This document shows, in pieces, positions 27,753-36,348 of a stretch of DNA of 64,000 bases. Location of the stretch: positions 1 to 64,000 of the forward strand of contig JADJTY010000009.1 in the NCBI GenBank assembly GCA_016710935.1. The letters are read 5' to 3'. The position numbers and the translations under genes were made by a program. Under the pieces are notes generated by a model that had not been told where the DNA came from, did not search any database, and saw only the letters and a list, made by a program, of their open reading frames with translations. Position 1 is the first letter of the stretch. Every line of letters starts with the position of its first letter. The stretch comes from Chitinophagaceae bacterium (lineage in GTDB: Bacteria > Bacteroidota > Bacteroidia > Chitinophagales > Chitinophagaceae).

Positions 27753-29033
27753 ATGAAAATAATATTTGCACTTTTTGTTTTGTTGACTAATGCCTGTTTG
27801 GCCCAGGTAAATTTACAGGCAGGTTTAAGAGCTTACTATCCTTTTTCGGGCAATGCAAAAGATGAAAGTGGGAATAATAACCACCCTGTTTTTAATAATG
27901 CCAGGCTAACTGCCGACCGGTTTGGAAAATCCAAAAGTGCTTACCACTTTAATGGCCAAAATGCTTACATAAAAATTTTAAACAGTCCGTCTTTAAATTC
28001 AAAACAAAAACTTTCCATTTGTGTTTGGGTTAAACCACAGGGATTTTACAGTGGCCAATGCCATGGTAATTCCATTTTAATGAAAGGCGATGCAGATTAT
28101 TTAACCGGCAATTATTTTTTCCGTTTTGAAGATGGAGTTTATTTAAAAGGCACCCATTGCGATTCGTATACAGCTGTAGATGCATCGCACCAGAATTTTA
28201 ATGCACTTGGAGTGTATTCTTCAATGCCCTACATAAAAGCCAACAGTTGGTACAGTTTAATAGTAACCTATGATGGAAAAACGGCAAAGCTGTATGTTGA
28301 TTGCAGGTTAGTGGCAAGTCGTCCACAAAAGGGAGCCACTTTTACCAATATATATGATTTGTACGTGGGAAAAAGCAACAGCATTGCTTTTCCATATTGG
28401 TTTAAGGGCGATATGGATGAGGTTAGAATTTATGACAGGGCGTTAAATCTACAGGAAATTATGGCCGTTTGCGATGAAATACCTGAGGTAAAAAAGCCTG
28501 AGTATGTAAAAGAAAAAATAAAAGAGAATAAAAATAAAGATATAGTTAAACCCAAAAAACCTGATCCAAAGACTGGTGCGTCTGTCAATGAAATGAATCC
28601 CCTGGTTGCAAACAAAGATTTAGTTGAATTTAAAGCAGGCACTTTTAACCAACCAACTGTAGAACCTGAAAAGGAAATTGTGCTGGAAAACAGAAAAAAT
28701 GATTTGGTTAAAGAGATAATTGTGGAGAATGATTCGATCTCGGTAACCCTTTATGATAATGCTGAAATTGATGGTGATAGCATTACGCTTATTTACAATG
28801 ATAAAATTCTTACCACACACCAGCGTCTGACCGACAAACCGCTCACTTTTGTTATACCTATAACCCGTGGTGCCAACAGCCGCAACGAACTGGTAATGTA
28901 TGCCGAAAATGTAGGCAGCATACCGCCAAATACCGCACTGATGGTGATTTACGATGGAAAGAAAAGGATTGAGTTGAATATTAAGAGTACCGAAAAAACT
29001 AATGGGGCGGTATCATTTAAGTTGCGGGAATAG
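27753..29033 (+). CDS. Secreted LamG-domain protein, paralogue of the preceding gene
   Basis: From ATG 27753 (right before a signal peptide ending Cys-Leu-Ala-Gln) the protein has 426 residues; upstream in-frame codons overlap the previous gene and are not needed. The LamG domain (about 20-240) resembles the first LamG protein of the cluster more than the second. A Lys/Pro-rich linker (about 245-300) follows, and then the conserved C-terminal domain. Its last 87 or so residues differ from those of the previous paralogue at about one position, while the DNA differs at many synonymous sites. It probably acts at the cell surface. Confidence 0.75.
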   Translation: MKIIFALFVLLTNACLAQVNLQAGLRAYYPFSGNAKDESGNNNHPVFNNARLTADRFGKSKSAYHFNGQNAYIKILNSPSLNSKQKLSICVWVKPQGFYSGQCHGNSILMKGDADYLTGNYFFRFEDGVYLKGTHCDSYTAVDASHQNFNALGVYSSMPYIKANSWYSLIVTYDGKTAKLYVDCRLVASRPQKGATFTNIYDLYVGKSNSIAFPYWFKGDMDEVRIYDRALNLQEIMAVCDEIPEVKKPEYVKEKIKENKNKDIVKPKKPDPKTGASVNEMNPLVANKDLVEFKAGTFNQPTVEPEKEIVLENRKNDLVKEIIVENDSISVTLYDNAEIDGDSITLIYNDKILTTHQRLTDKPLTFVIPITRGANSRNELVMYAENVGSIPPNTALMVIYDGKKRIELNIKSTEKTNGAVSFKLRE

Positions 29034-29036
29034 GTA

Positions 29037-29492
29037 TTATTGAGTTAGTTTTTCAATATCATCTAAATCTTTGTAGCGACCAGAAGCTGTTTTGGCCTTA
29101 ATTAAATCGGTAAGATTCAGGAAACTGACTTTTAACCCTTCCAGTTCTTTTTGTTCAGCTTTTTCTATTGCATCTGAAAAATCAACACCTTTCAATGTTG
29201 TCATCACATCAATCTGAAAAGGCATGCGCCCTACTGAAAAAACATCAAATTCATCTCCCATGAAATTTTCCAAAGTCATGTCAAACAATGGCATTCCAAA
29301 AATGGCATAAGCTTTTCTTAACTTGATATAATTTTCAGGGCTCTTGTTAACCCATATATCCAGATCATTTGTTGTGCGATAATATCCATGTAGTATAACT
29401 GCGTAGCCACCCACAATGATGTATTCAGTTCCTGAGACATTCAAGGCTGAAATAAAATCACTAAAATCTGATTCAAAAATATTATTCTGCAT
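29037..29492 (-). CDS. Nucleotidyltransferase-fold protein
   Basis: This 151-residue minimal nucleotidyltransferase has the Gly-Gly-Tyr-Ala-Val-Ile-Leu-His-Gly helix-turn, the Asp-x-Asp pair in Asn-Asp-Leu-Asp-Ile-Trp, and a third acidic residue in Gln-Ile-Asp-Val, so the catalytic triad is present. Such proteins occur in AbiE-like or MNT-type toxin-antitoxin pairs, or as stand-alone enzymes. Its start overlaps the stop of a 65-residue upstream gene, so the two form a translationally coupled pair. Toxin-antitoxin function is only a hypothesis. Confidence 0.7.
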   Translation of the reverse strand: MQNNIFESDFSDFISALNVSGTEYIIVGGYAVILHGYYRTTNDLDIWVNKSPENYIKLRKAYAIFGMPLFDMTLENFMGDEFDVFSVGRMPFQIDVMTTLKGVDFSDAIEKAEQKELEGLKVSFLNLTDLIKAKTASGRYKDLDDIEKLTQ

Positions 29493-29689
29493 TATTTAAA
29501 TTTTCGTGCAGAAAAAATTGTTTTGTCAACTTTTAAAGGATCTCCTTCTTTAATGCCATGTATAGTACAGGTAAGGTGGAACGACATTTTTAGACGGTCG
29601 GTAAGAGAAACATCTTTGTCAAACATTTTACTCTTCTCAGCCTCCGCAAATGTTTGCATTTTAGATATGCTTTTATCAAGTCTGTACAT
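29492..29689 (-). CDS. Small protein paired with a nucleotidyltransferase
   Basis: This 65-residue, mostly charged protein has a helical N-terminal half and a basic C-terminal tail (Thr-Ile-Phe-Ser-Ala-Arg-Lys-Phe-Lys). I recall similar short proteins directly upstream of nucleotidyltransferase genes in other Bacteroidetes, but I know no described function. It sits first in a two-gene operon with overlapping stop and start, which suggests a stoichiometric partner such as an antitoxin or regulator. Confidence 0.55.
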   Translation of the reverse strand: MYRLDKSISKMQTFAEAEKSKMFDKDVSLTDRLKMSFHLTCTIHGIKEGDPLKVDKTIFSARKFK

Positions 29690-29719
29690 ACTGTAAATTT
29701 AGTAATTTTATTTGACCCT

Positions 29720-29803
29720 TTTGCCTATTGCCTTTTGCCCATTGCCTATTGCCTATTGCCTATTGCCCATTGCCTGCCCATTGCCTATTGCCAATTGCCA
29801 ATT
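29720..29803. repeat. Degenerate heptanucleotide tandem repeat
   Basis: Roughly ten copies of a 7-bp unit (variants TTGCCTA, TTGCCCA and TTGCCAA) fill the space between prfC and the nucleotidyltransferase pair. The array has no spacers, so it is not a CRISPR. Similar TTGCC arrays are dispersed in Bacteroidetes genomes; the number of copies may vary between strains. Confidence 0.75.
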
Positions 29804-31388
29804 ACTTATGTATCTCACTCGTAAAATGAAATTCAATATCCGGGTTATTCTGTATCTCGGTATTTAAAAACCATTCGCTGTTGGCCAGGTAAACCAGGTG
29901 GTTGTCTTTATCCTCGGCAATATTGGCTTGCTTGTATTTGATGAAGTCCTCCAGTTTTTTGGGATCTTTACTGGTAAGCCAGCAGGCTTTAAAAAACGGC
30001 AGATTATTCATTTGAACCGAGGCTCCATACTCCTGCAAAAGCCGGTATTGAATCACTTCAAACTGCAGTTCACCCACACAGCCAATGATCTTCTTATTAC
30101 CGCCAAACTGGGTAAATAATTGTGCCACGCCTTCATCAGTAAGCTGCAACAAGCCTTTCTCCAACTGCTTGGTTTTCATAGGATCTTTGTTAACTACCTC
30201 TTTAAATATTTCAGGCGAAAAACTGGGTATTCCGGTGAAGAAAAAATCCTCTCCTTCCGTCATCGTATCCCCTATTTTAAAGTTACCGGTGTCAAATAAA
30301 CCAACCACATCGCCGGGATAAGCATCTTCAATTACCTCTTTCTGGCGGGCCAAAAAACTGTAGGGGTTGCTAAAGCGAACATCCTTATCCATACGCACAT
30401 GATGGTAATAGGTGTTGCGTTCAAAACGGCCGCTGCATACCCGTAAAAAGGCAATGCGGTCGCGGTGCTTCGGATCCAGGTTGGCATGTATCTTAAAAAT
30501 AAATCCGCTGAATTTATCTTCCTCGGGTTTAATATCCCGTGTAGTGGTATGCCTGGGCCTGGGCGTTGGCGCAATGCGGATAAAAGTATCCAGCATTTCT
30601 TTTACACCAAAGTTATTTACCGCACTACCAAAAAATACCGGGGCTGTTTTACCACTCAGGTAATCTGCTTCATGCAGTTCGCCATACACCCCATCAATCA
30701 GTTCTACATCTTCCCGTAAGGTAGCGGCATCCTTCTCTCCTATTTTTTTATCCAGTATTACATCATCCAGGTCTTTGATCTCTACCACATCTTCATCATT
30801 GGCCTTGGTACCAGCTGTAAACAGCACCAGGCTTTTTTTATGCAGATCGTACACACCTTTAAAATCTTTCCCACTGTTGATGGGTACGGTCATGGGGTGC
30901 AACTGAATCTTTAATTCCTTTTCAATTTCTTCCAGCAGGTCAAACCGGTTCTTCCCATCCCTGTCCATTTTATTAATAAAAACAATCACAGGCGTATTAC
31001 GCATGGCAATTACTTCCATCAGGCGGCGGGTTTGGGCTTCTACTCCGTTCACACTGTCAATAACCAAAACTACACTGTCAACTGCTGTCAGTGTTCTGTA
31101 TGTATCTTCTGCAAAGTCTTTATGGCCGGGAGTATCCAATAAGTTAATCAAATGTCCATCGTATTCAAAGGTCATTACACTGGTTGCCACACTGATACCA
31201 CGCTGGCGCTCAATTTCCATAAAATCGCTGGTAGCATGTTTTTTGATTTTGTTGCTTTTTACAGCACCGGCAGTTTGTATGGCGCCGCCAAATAACAGGA
31301 ATTTTTCTGTAAGGGTGGTTTTACCGGCATCGGGGTGACTGATGATGGCGAATGTTTTGCGTTTGTTTATTTCGTTGATATATTTCAT
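29802..31388 (-). CDS. prfC: Peptide chain release factor 3
   Basis: This 528-residue translational GTPase has G1 Ser-His-Pro-Asp-Ala-Gly-Lys-Thr-Thr at residues 17-25, the G2 region with Arg-Gly-Ile-Ser-Val, G3 Asp-Thr-Pro-Gly-His and G4 Asn-Lys-Met-Asp. The length and the Ala-Val-Lys insertion after G1 separate RF3 from EF-G. It recycles RF1/RF2 from the ribosome after peptide release. The gene stands alone on the minus strand, and its 3' end touches the heptanucleotide repeat. Confidence 0.95.
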   Translation of the reverse strand: MKYINEINKRKTFAIISHPDAGKTTLTEKFLLFGGAIQTAGAVKSNKIKKHATSDFMEIERQRGISVATSVMTFEYDGHLINLLDTPGHKDFAEDTYRTLTAVDSVVLVIDSVNGVEAQTRRLMEVIAMRNTPVIVFINKMDRDGKNRFDLLEEIEKELKIQLHPMTVPINSGKDFKGVYDLHKKSLVLFTAGTKANDEDVVEIKDLDDVILDKKIGEKDAATLREDVELIDGVYGELHEADYLSGKTAPVFFGSAVNNFGVKEMLDTFIRIAPTPRPRHTTTRDIKPEEDKFSGFIFKIHANLDPKHRDRIAFLRVCSGRFERNTYYHHVRMDKDVRFSNPYSFLARQKEVIEDAYPGDVVGLFDTGNFKIGDTMTEGEDFFFTGIPSFSPEIFKEVVNKDPMKTKQLEKGLLQLTDEGVAQLFTQFGGNKKIIGCVGELQFEVIQYRLLQEYGASVQMNNLPFFKACWLTSKDPKKLEDFIKYKQANIAEDKDNHLVYLANSEWFLNTEIQNNPDIEFHFTSEIHK

Positions 31389-31744
31389 GGTGTTGCCCGC
31401 AGATTTCGCAGATTGCGCAGAAACCTATTTTTATTGGCGGCAAAGGTAAGGTTTGAAAAACAAATTGATACTGTTGCCAAAACCTGCGTTTGGGGCAAGG
31501 CCCAATAATGGTATGCTGTACAAGTGAGTCCCGATAGCTATCGGGACAACAATGTTCAGCAAAGAACAAAAAGCTCGTCCCAAAAAGTCAGGCACCATTA
31601 AATTTAAAGCATGTTACAAATTAGTAGTGCTGAGTTTGCCTAAGTTCCCCTTCAGGTTCCTGCAAAGGAACGAACATAGTTCAGGGGTAAAACCATTCAT
31701 ATATTTTCGGTCTTAAATCAAAATGCAAAACGTAATTTTGAGTT
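31389..31744. other. Gene-free 356-bp region between divergent prfC and permease genes
   Basis: It contains a GCAGATTTCGCAGATT-type direct repeat close to prfC and a perfect 20-bp palindrome at 31528-31547. No credible coding frame or RNA fold beyond these was seen. Promoters for both flanking genes should lie here. Confidence 0.5.
31528..31547. repeat. Perfect 20-bp palindrome (dispersed Bacteroidetes type)
   Basis: GTCCCGATAGCTATCGGGAC is self-complementary over its full length. I know this core as an abundant dispersed intergenic palindrome in several Bacteroidetes genomes. Only one copy is seen in this window. Confidence 0.8.
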
Positions 31745-32989
31745 ATGCTTAAAACACTGAATATTCTCGGTAATTCTTTAAAGCTGACTTTCCAGGAACT
31801 GAAGGTTAATAAGCTGCGTACAGCGCTCAGCCTAACGGGTGTAGCCTTCGGTATCTTTTGCATTATTGGTGTACTGGCTACCGTTAACAGCCTGGAACGT
31901 AACATTCAAAATGAAGTAAATAGCCTGGGCAGTAACACCATTTATATTGATAAATGGGATTACAGTGGTGGTCCTGACCAACCCATCTGGAAATTTATGG
32001 CCCGCCCAACACCAAAATACGAAGAAGCCGAAATGGTAAGGCAGCGTGCGGTAATGCTGGATGATATTGCTTTTTTAATGCAGACAGGTGGTAGTATTTC
32101 TCATAAAGACGATTTGCTTCAAAATGTAAGTGTATATGGTATAAATGAAGAGCAGATGATCATTCAGCCGCTGAATTTTGAAGAGGGACGATTTTTTTCG
32201 GCCAGCGAATTTAATGCCGGCAGCAATGTTTGTTTACTGGGTTTTACCAATGCCGAAAACTTATTTGGCAACAGCACCCGGGCTTTGGGAAAACATATTG
32301 ATATAAAAGGTAAGAAAGCAACCATTGTAGGGGTTATAAAAAAACAGGGCACTAATATGATCGGGTGGGATTATGATAACTGTATTATGCTTCCCTATGG
32401 ATTCTGCCGGCAATTGTTTGAAGAAGAAAAGGCCAATCCTATTTTGATTGCCAAAGGAAAAGAAGGCGTTACCACTGATGCGTTGATGGATGAGTTAAAA
32501 GGCATTATGCGGCAGATCAGGAGACTGAGCCCGAGGCAGGAAGATAATTTTTCTTTAAATAGTGTAGAGGCTTTCAGCAAGGCCATCACAGGCTTCTTTG
32601 CAACCGTAAACGTGGTGGGGGCTATCATTGGTGGCATCAGTTTAATTGTAGGACTGTTTGGCATTGCCAACATTATGTTTGTTACAGTAAGGGAAAGAAC
32701 CAGCATCATCGGCTTAAAAAAAGCCATTGGTGCAAAAAAAAGCACCATTCTTTTTGAATTTTTAATGGAAGCTACCGTGCTGTGCATTTTGGGTGGTGCT
32801 ATCGGTTTATTCTTAGTATATATTTTAACACTCATATTATCGGGGCCCTTAAAATTTCCGGTGTATATTTCTTTGCCCATGCTTTTTGCCACGATCCTCA
32901 TTTGTCTTGCGGTAGGTATACTTGCAGGTATTATTCCTGCATCGCAGGCGGCTAAGATGGACCCGGTGGCAGCGATACGAAGCAAATAA
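31745..32989 (+). CDS. ABC transporter permease (MacB/FtsX type)
   Basis: This 414-residue protein has an N-terminal transmembrane helix (about 25-48, with Arg-Thr-Ala-Leu-Ser before it), a large periplasmic MacB_PCD domain (about 50-270) and three C-terminal helices of the FtsX domain. These are preceded by Arg-Glu-Arg-Thr-x-Glu/Ile-Ile-Gly-x-Lys-Lys-Ala-Ile-Gly-Ala-Lys, the coupling motif to the ATPase. The C-terminal Pro-Ala-x-x-Ala-Ala-x-Met-Asp-Pro-Val-x-Ala-Ile-Arg is typical. The partner ATPase gene is not adjacent. The substrate is unknown; the family exports peptides and lipoproteins or acts in mechanotransmission. Confidence 0.88.
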   Translation: MLKTLNILGNSLKLTFQELKVNKLRTALSLTGVAFGIFCIIGVLATVNSLERNIQNEVNSLGSNTIYIDKWDYSGGPDQPIWKFMARPTPKYEEAEMVRQRAVMLDDIAFLMQTGGSISHKDDLLQNVSVYGINEEQMIIQPLNFEEGRFFSASEFNAGSNVCLLGFTNAENLFGNSTRALGKHIDIKGKKATIVGVIKKQGTNMIGWDYDNCIMLPYGFCRQLFEEEKANPILIAKGKEGVTTDALMDELKGIMRQIRRLSPRQEDNFSLNSVEAFSKAITGFFATVNVVGAIIGGISLIVGLFGIANIMFVTVRERTSIIGLKKAIGAKKSTILFEFLMEATVLCILGGAIGLFLVYILTLILSGPLKFPVYISLPMLFATILICLAVGILAGIIPASQAAKMDPVAAIRSK

Positions 32990-33027
32990 ACTAAGTACAG
33001 AAAGAAAGCATTTATATTGTAAAGAAA

Positions 33028-33177
33028 AATATTCAATACACAATATTCAACGTCCAATTCTCAATACAATTCAATCGCCTTTAATTGTTTGCTGATTTTA
33101 AATAATTTAAGAGGTAGTATACCTTGCGTTTGCATTGAATATTGAACATTGGGCGTTGTATATTGAATATTTTTTGC
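33028..33177. repeat. A+T-rich inverted repeat flanking a small spacer
   Basis: Two arms of about 40 bp, built from TATTCAATA / ACGTCCAAT words and their complements, face each other between the permease and tsaD. The outer words AATATTCAATAC and its complement pair well, the rest imperfectly. It looks like a dispersed intergenic hairpin element. Confidence 0.6.
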
Positions 33178-33207
33178 CCCCGGCTTTATTAATTCTATTA
33201 AACATCG

Positions 33208-33238
33208 TTGCGTCGCACTCTTGTACTGCATACCTTTG
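33208..33238 (+). promoter_or_regulatory. Promoter of tsaD
   Basis: A TTG at 33208-33210 and TACCTTTG at 33231-33238 are spaced by 20 bases, which fits the Bacteroidetes -33/-7 consensus. The tsaD ATG follows 25 bases after the -7 box. Confidence 0.65.
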
Positions 33239-33263
33239 CGGAACATTACAGAATTTTTTATTC

Positions 33264-34307
33264 ATGAGTATTTGCATATTAGCCATCGAATCCAGTTGCG
33301 ATGAAACATCAGCCTCTATTTGTGTTGATGGGAAAATTTTATCCAACAATATTGCCAACCAAACCGTACATGAGCAGTTTGGCGGTGTAGTGCCCGAACT
33401 GGCCAGCCGTGCCCACATGCAAAATATTGTGCCGGTGGTGGATATTGCTTTACAAAAAGCTGGTTGCGATATTACAGCAGTGGATGCCATTGCTTTTACA
33501 CAAGCTCCCGGACTCATAGGCTCGCTGCTTGTTGGAACACAGTTTGCAAAATCGCTTGCACTGGCATTGGATAAACCGCTGATTGCCGTGCATCATATGC
33601 AGGCGCATGTGCTGGCGAACCTAATTCCCGATAACAGGCCCTCGTTTCCTTTTTTATGCTTAACCGTTAGTGGTGGCCATACCCAAATTGTACGGTGCGA
33701 TGGCCCCGCACAATTAAAAGTAATAGGCGAAACCATTGATGATGCCGCCGGCGAAGCTTTTGATAAAACCGCTAAAATGCTGGGACTTCCTTACCCCGGC
33801 GGACCATTAATAGATAAACACGCAGCCCTGGGCGATGCAACACGTTTTAAATTTCCTGAGCCACAGATACCGGGACTGAATTTCAGTTTCTCGGGCCTCA
33901 AGACTTCAATTCTTTATTTTTTAAAGAATGCAGGTACCAGCAATCTATTCAAAGAAGAATTTCTTGCAGATGAAGAAACCCGTCAAAAGTTTATTACCGA
34001 AAACATGAATGATATCTGTGCATCGGTACAGGACCGTATCATCAGCATCTTACTGAATAAACTTAAAAAAGCTGCTGCTGAAACCGGCATTACCCACATT
34101 TGCCTGGCAGGCGGTGTAAGTGCCAACAGCGGGCTACGAAAGGCTTTTGCTGCATTGGGTGAAAAAGAGAACTGGAAAACCTTTATACCTGCTTTTGAAT
34201 ATTGTACCGACAATGCAGCCATGATAGCGATAACCGGTTATTATAAATTCCTGGAAAAAGATTTTACTGAATTGAGCGTAAGCCCTTCTGCAAGGTCCGA
34301 ATGGTAA
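33264..34307 (+). CDS. tsaD: tRNA N6-threonylcarbamoyladenosine synthase subunit TsaD
   Basis: From ATG 33264 the protein has 347 residues, the family norm; longer in-frame extensions cross the promoter and are rejected. The N-terminus Ala-Ile-Glu-Ser-Ser-Cys-Asp-Glu-Thr is the ASKHA-fold hallmark, His-His-Met-Gln-Ala-His gives the metal-binding histidines, and Cys-Leu-Ala-Gly-Gly-Val-Ser-Ala-Asn-Ser lies near the C-terminus. With TsaB/TsaE/TsaC it makes t6A37 in ANN-decoding tRNAs. It is upstream of trmN6, another A37 modification enzyme. Confidence 0.96.
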   Translation: MSICILAIESSCDETSASICVDGKILSNNIANQTVHEQFGGVVPELASRAHMQNIVPVVDIALQKAGCDITAVDAIAFTQAPGLIGSLLVGTQFAKSLALALDKPLIAVHHMQAHVLANLIPDNRPSFPFLCLTVSGGHTQIVRCDGPAQLKVIGETIDDAAGEAFDKTAKMLGLPYPGGPLIDKHAALGDATRFKFPEPQIPGLNFSFSGLKTSILYFLKNAGTSNLFKEEFLADEETRQKFITENMNDICASVQDRIISILLNKLKKAAAETGITHICLAGGVSANSGLRKAFAALGEKENWKTFIPAFEYCTDNAAMIAITGYYKFLEKDFTELSVSPSARSEW

Positions 34308-34413
34308 TATTCTGTTGATAGAATTTTAATCTTCATCACATGAAATAATTCTTAATCAGTTATCGGTTGACCATAACACGTAACAAACCTCGCAAAGCGG
34401 CTGGGCAATATTT

Positions 34414-35145
34414 ATGGCAAATTCTTATTTTAAATTCAAACAGTTTATCATCAACCAGGACAAATGCGCCATGAAAGTATGCACCGATGCATGCCTGTTT
34501 GGAGCACTGGTTGCAGATCAAATAACGAAGATGCCTGCCGGTAAAGCGTATGATCATTGCCTGGATATAGGCACCGGAACCGGTCTGCTCTCACTCATGG
34601 TTGCTCAAAAAAACAATGCATTAAAAATTGATGCAGTGGAAATTGATGCTGCTGCTGCAGAACAGGCCCGTAGCAATATTGCGACATCGCCTTGGGCCGG
34701 AAACATACAGGTTTTTAATGAAGACATGCTGCATTTCGACCCCCAAAAAAAATACGACTGCATTATTTCCAATCCTCCTTTTTTTGAAGATGACCTGCAA
34801 TCGGCCGATAAAGCCAAAAACAGGGCCAGGCATGATACGTCGCTTAATTTATTTCAGTTGTTGCAGTTAGTTGAAGATCATCTGGGTTCCGATGGCTTTT
34901 TTGCAGTTTTACTGCCCTATCACCGGGTTGGCTATTTTATGGAGGAAACTGAAAAAAAAGGTTTTTACCTGAGCAAACAAATACTGGTCAAGCAAACCAT
35001 TAAACATAATTTTTTCCGGGGTATCTTATTTTTTAAACGCATAAAAACGGAGGCACTGTTCCTTGAAATTACTATAAATGATAACGGGAATGATTATACG
35101 CCTGAATTCGCTGCTGCCTTAAAAGATTATTATCTCTTTTTGTAG
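34414..35145 (+). CDS. trmN6: tRNA1(Val) (adenine(37)-N6)-methyltransferase-like
   Basis: This 243-residue class I methyltransferase has the YfiC/TrmN6 pattern: an N-terminal Phe-Lys-Phe-Lys-Gln-Phe...Met-Lys-Val-Cys-Thr-Asp-Ala motif, motif I Asp-Ile-Gly-Thr-Gly-Thr-Gly, and the amino-methyltransferase Asn-Pro-Pro-Phe catalytic motif followed by Phe. It would methylate N6 of A37 in tRNA-Val. It follows tsaD after about 106 bases. Its stop codon abuts the stop of the convergent gene (35146). The specificity is assigned by family only. Confidence 0.85.
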   Translation: MANSYFKFKQFIINQDKCAMKVCTDACLFGALVADQITKMPAGKAYDHCLDIGTGTGLLSLMVAQKNNALKIDAVEIDAAAAEQARSNIATSPWAGNIQVFNEDMLHFDPQKKYDCIISNPPFFEDDLQSADKAKNRARHDTSLNLFQLLQLVEDHLGSDGFFAVLLPYHRVGYFMEETEKKGFYLSKQILVKQTIKHNFFRGILFFKRIKTEALFLEITINDNGNDYTPEFAAALKDYYLFL

Positions 35146-36348
35146 TTACAACCCTGCATAATCTTTCATATACCCGTAGGGCTCATTCAGTTTACCTTCA
35201 TCAATCAGGGTAGCATTGTTGATGAGTTTACTGCCGCCAAGGCGTATATCATCCAGCACAAATTTTATCAGCTGTTCGCCAAAATAACGGCTGGCATCAC
35301 GGGCTAATTCGTTCGGTAAATTACCCACAGCCATCACATCAACCGAGTTGGGTAAATAAGGTGCTGTTTTTTCAAAACTGCTTTTATCCACTCCATAAAC
35401 CGGATCGGCAATAGTGCCATCACCCAGGTTGCAGGGTACAGATCCGTTAAAGTCGTCGGTAATATCGGCAATGGTTTGTATGTTGAAGTTTGTTTTTTTA
35501 ATATCCTCCATTTCAAACAGGCGTGGAATATTTTTCTCCCAATAAATTCCATTAATCAAAATATCGGTATCGTTCATATAGTCCGTAAACATGCAATGGT
35601 AGTTTTGCGGGTTGGTATGAAAATCATTGCGGTTGTATTTACCTGTTTCTTTGTGTGCGTAAAGGTCAACTCCTTTTAAATGTACATACACCGGGTAGGT
35701 AAATTTATTTTCAAGGTATTCATCGGGCTCCACTTCATGTATCCCCATCAGGTTCATAATTTCCAGCACGCCATGCCCTACACGCCCGGTACCGGTTACA
35801 GCAATTTTAATGTTAGGCAGTTTCAACCCAAAATAAGTGTGTATCAGTTTTTGAAAACTGTTTACCGAGCCTACCCGTTGCAGTTTAAAAGCCCCGGTTC
35901 GGTTGCCGTAAGCCATCATGCCGTTGTGTGCGCCTACAATACCTGCAAAAAAACCAAAGCCAATAATGCGGGTGCCGTCTTCATGCTCCAGGCATTCATA
36001 ATCGATCAGTGTTGTTTTTTTTTCAATCAGGGCTTTAAAAAGTTTTTGATTGCCGGGTTGTAATTTTTTGGTGTGAGAAAAAAACATGTATCGCTTTCCT
36101 TCCAGCAGCATATCAACGGGTACTTCTTTAATACCCAGCAGCAGGTTACAGTCATGCAGGTCTTCTGTTACTTCCACTCCTGCCCTTTCGTATTCCTTAT
36201 CGGTATAACAGCGGCTATCTGAATGTTGTACCACTACTTTTACATCATTAAAATTAAGGTGCAGCCATTTGCAATGGGCCGGTGTAAGGGCCACCCGGTT
36301 ATCCTGCGGAACTTTTCCTTCCCGTATCAATCCAATTGTAAGCATCAA
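35146..36348 (-). CDS. Alanine-dehydrogenase/PNT-domain oxidoreductase (saccharopine-dehydrogenase-like)
   Basis: This 400-residue protein has an AlaDh/PNT-type N-terminal domain (Ile-Gly-Leu-Ile-Arg-Glu-Gly-Lys-Val-Pro, residues 5-14; Arg-Val-Ala-Leu-Thr-Pro), a conserved Phe-Phe-Ser-His-Thr-Lys-Lys-Leu-Gln-Pro segment, and a Rossmann fold with Gly-Thr-Gly-Arg-Val-Gly-His-Gly. The His-Thr-Lys and overall length are closer to lysine-forming saccharopine dehydrogenases than to alanine dehydrogenase (which is about 370 residues). NAD(P)-dependent amino-acid metabolism is likely; the exact substrate is uncertain. Confidence 0.75.
   Translation of the reverse strand: MMLTIGLIREGKVPQDNRVALTPAHCKWLHLNFNDVKVVVQHSDSRCYTDKEYERAGVEVTEDLHDCNLLLGIKEVPVDMLLEGKRYMFFSHTKKLQPGNQKLFKALIEKKTTLIDYECLEHEDGTRIIGFGFFAGIVGAHNGMMAYGNRTGAFKLQRVGSVNSFQKLIHTYFGLKLPNIKIAVTGTGRVGHGVLEIMNLMGIHEVEPDEYLENKFTYPVYVHLKGVDLYAHKETGKYNRNDFHTNPQNYHCMFTDYMNDTDILINGIYWEKNIPRLFEMEDIKKTNFNIQTIADITDDFNGSVPCNLGDGTIADPVYGVDKSSFEKTAPYLPNSVDVMAVGNLPNELARDASRYFGEQLIKFVLDDIRLGGSKLINNATLIDEGKLNEPYGYMKDYAGL

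Noticed and set aside
23659..29033. Polysaccharide utilisation locus including LamG proteins and the sulfatase
   Set aside because: There is no SusC/SusD pair, and the sulfatase is over 10 kb away with unrelated genes between.
29720..29803. Possible CRISPR array
   Set aside because: Units are seven bases long with no spacers; it is a simple tandem repeat.
32395..33057. Long minus-strand open frame (about 220 codons) opposite the ABC permease
   Set aside because: It lies fully antisense to a well-supported membrane protein, has no recognisable domain, and its hydrophobic pattern mirrors the permease.
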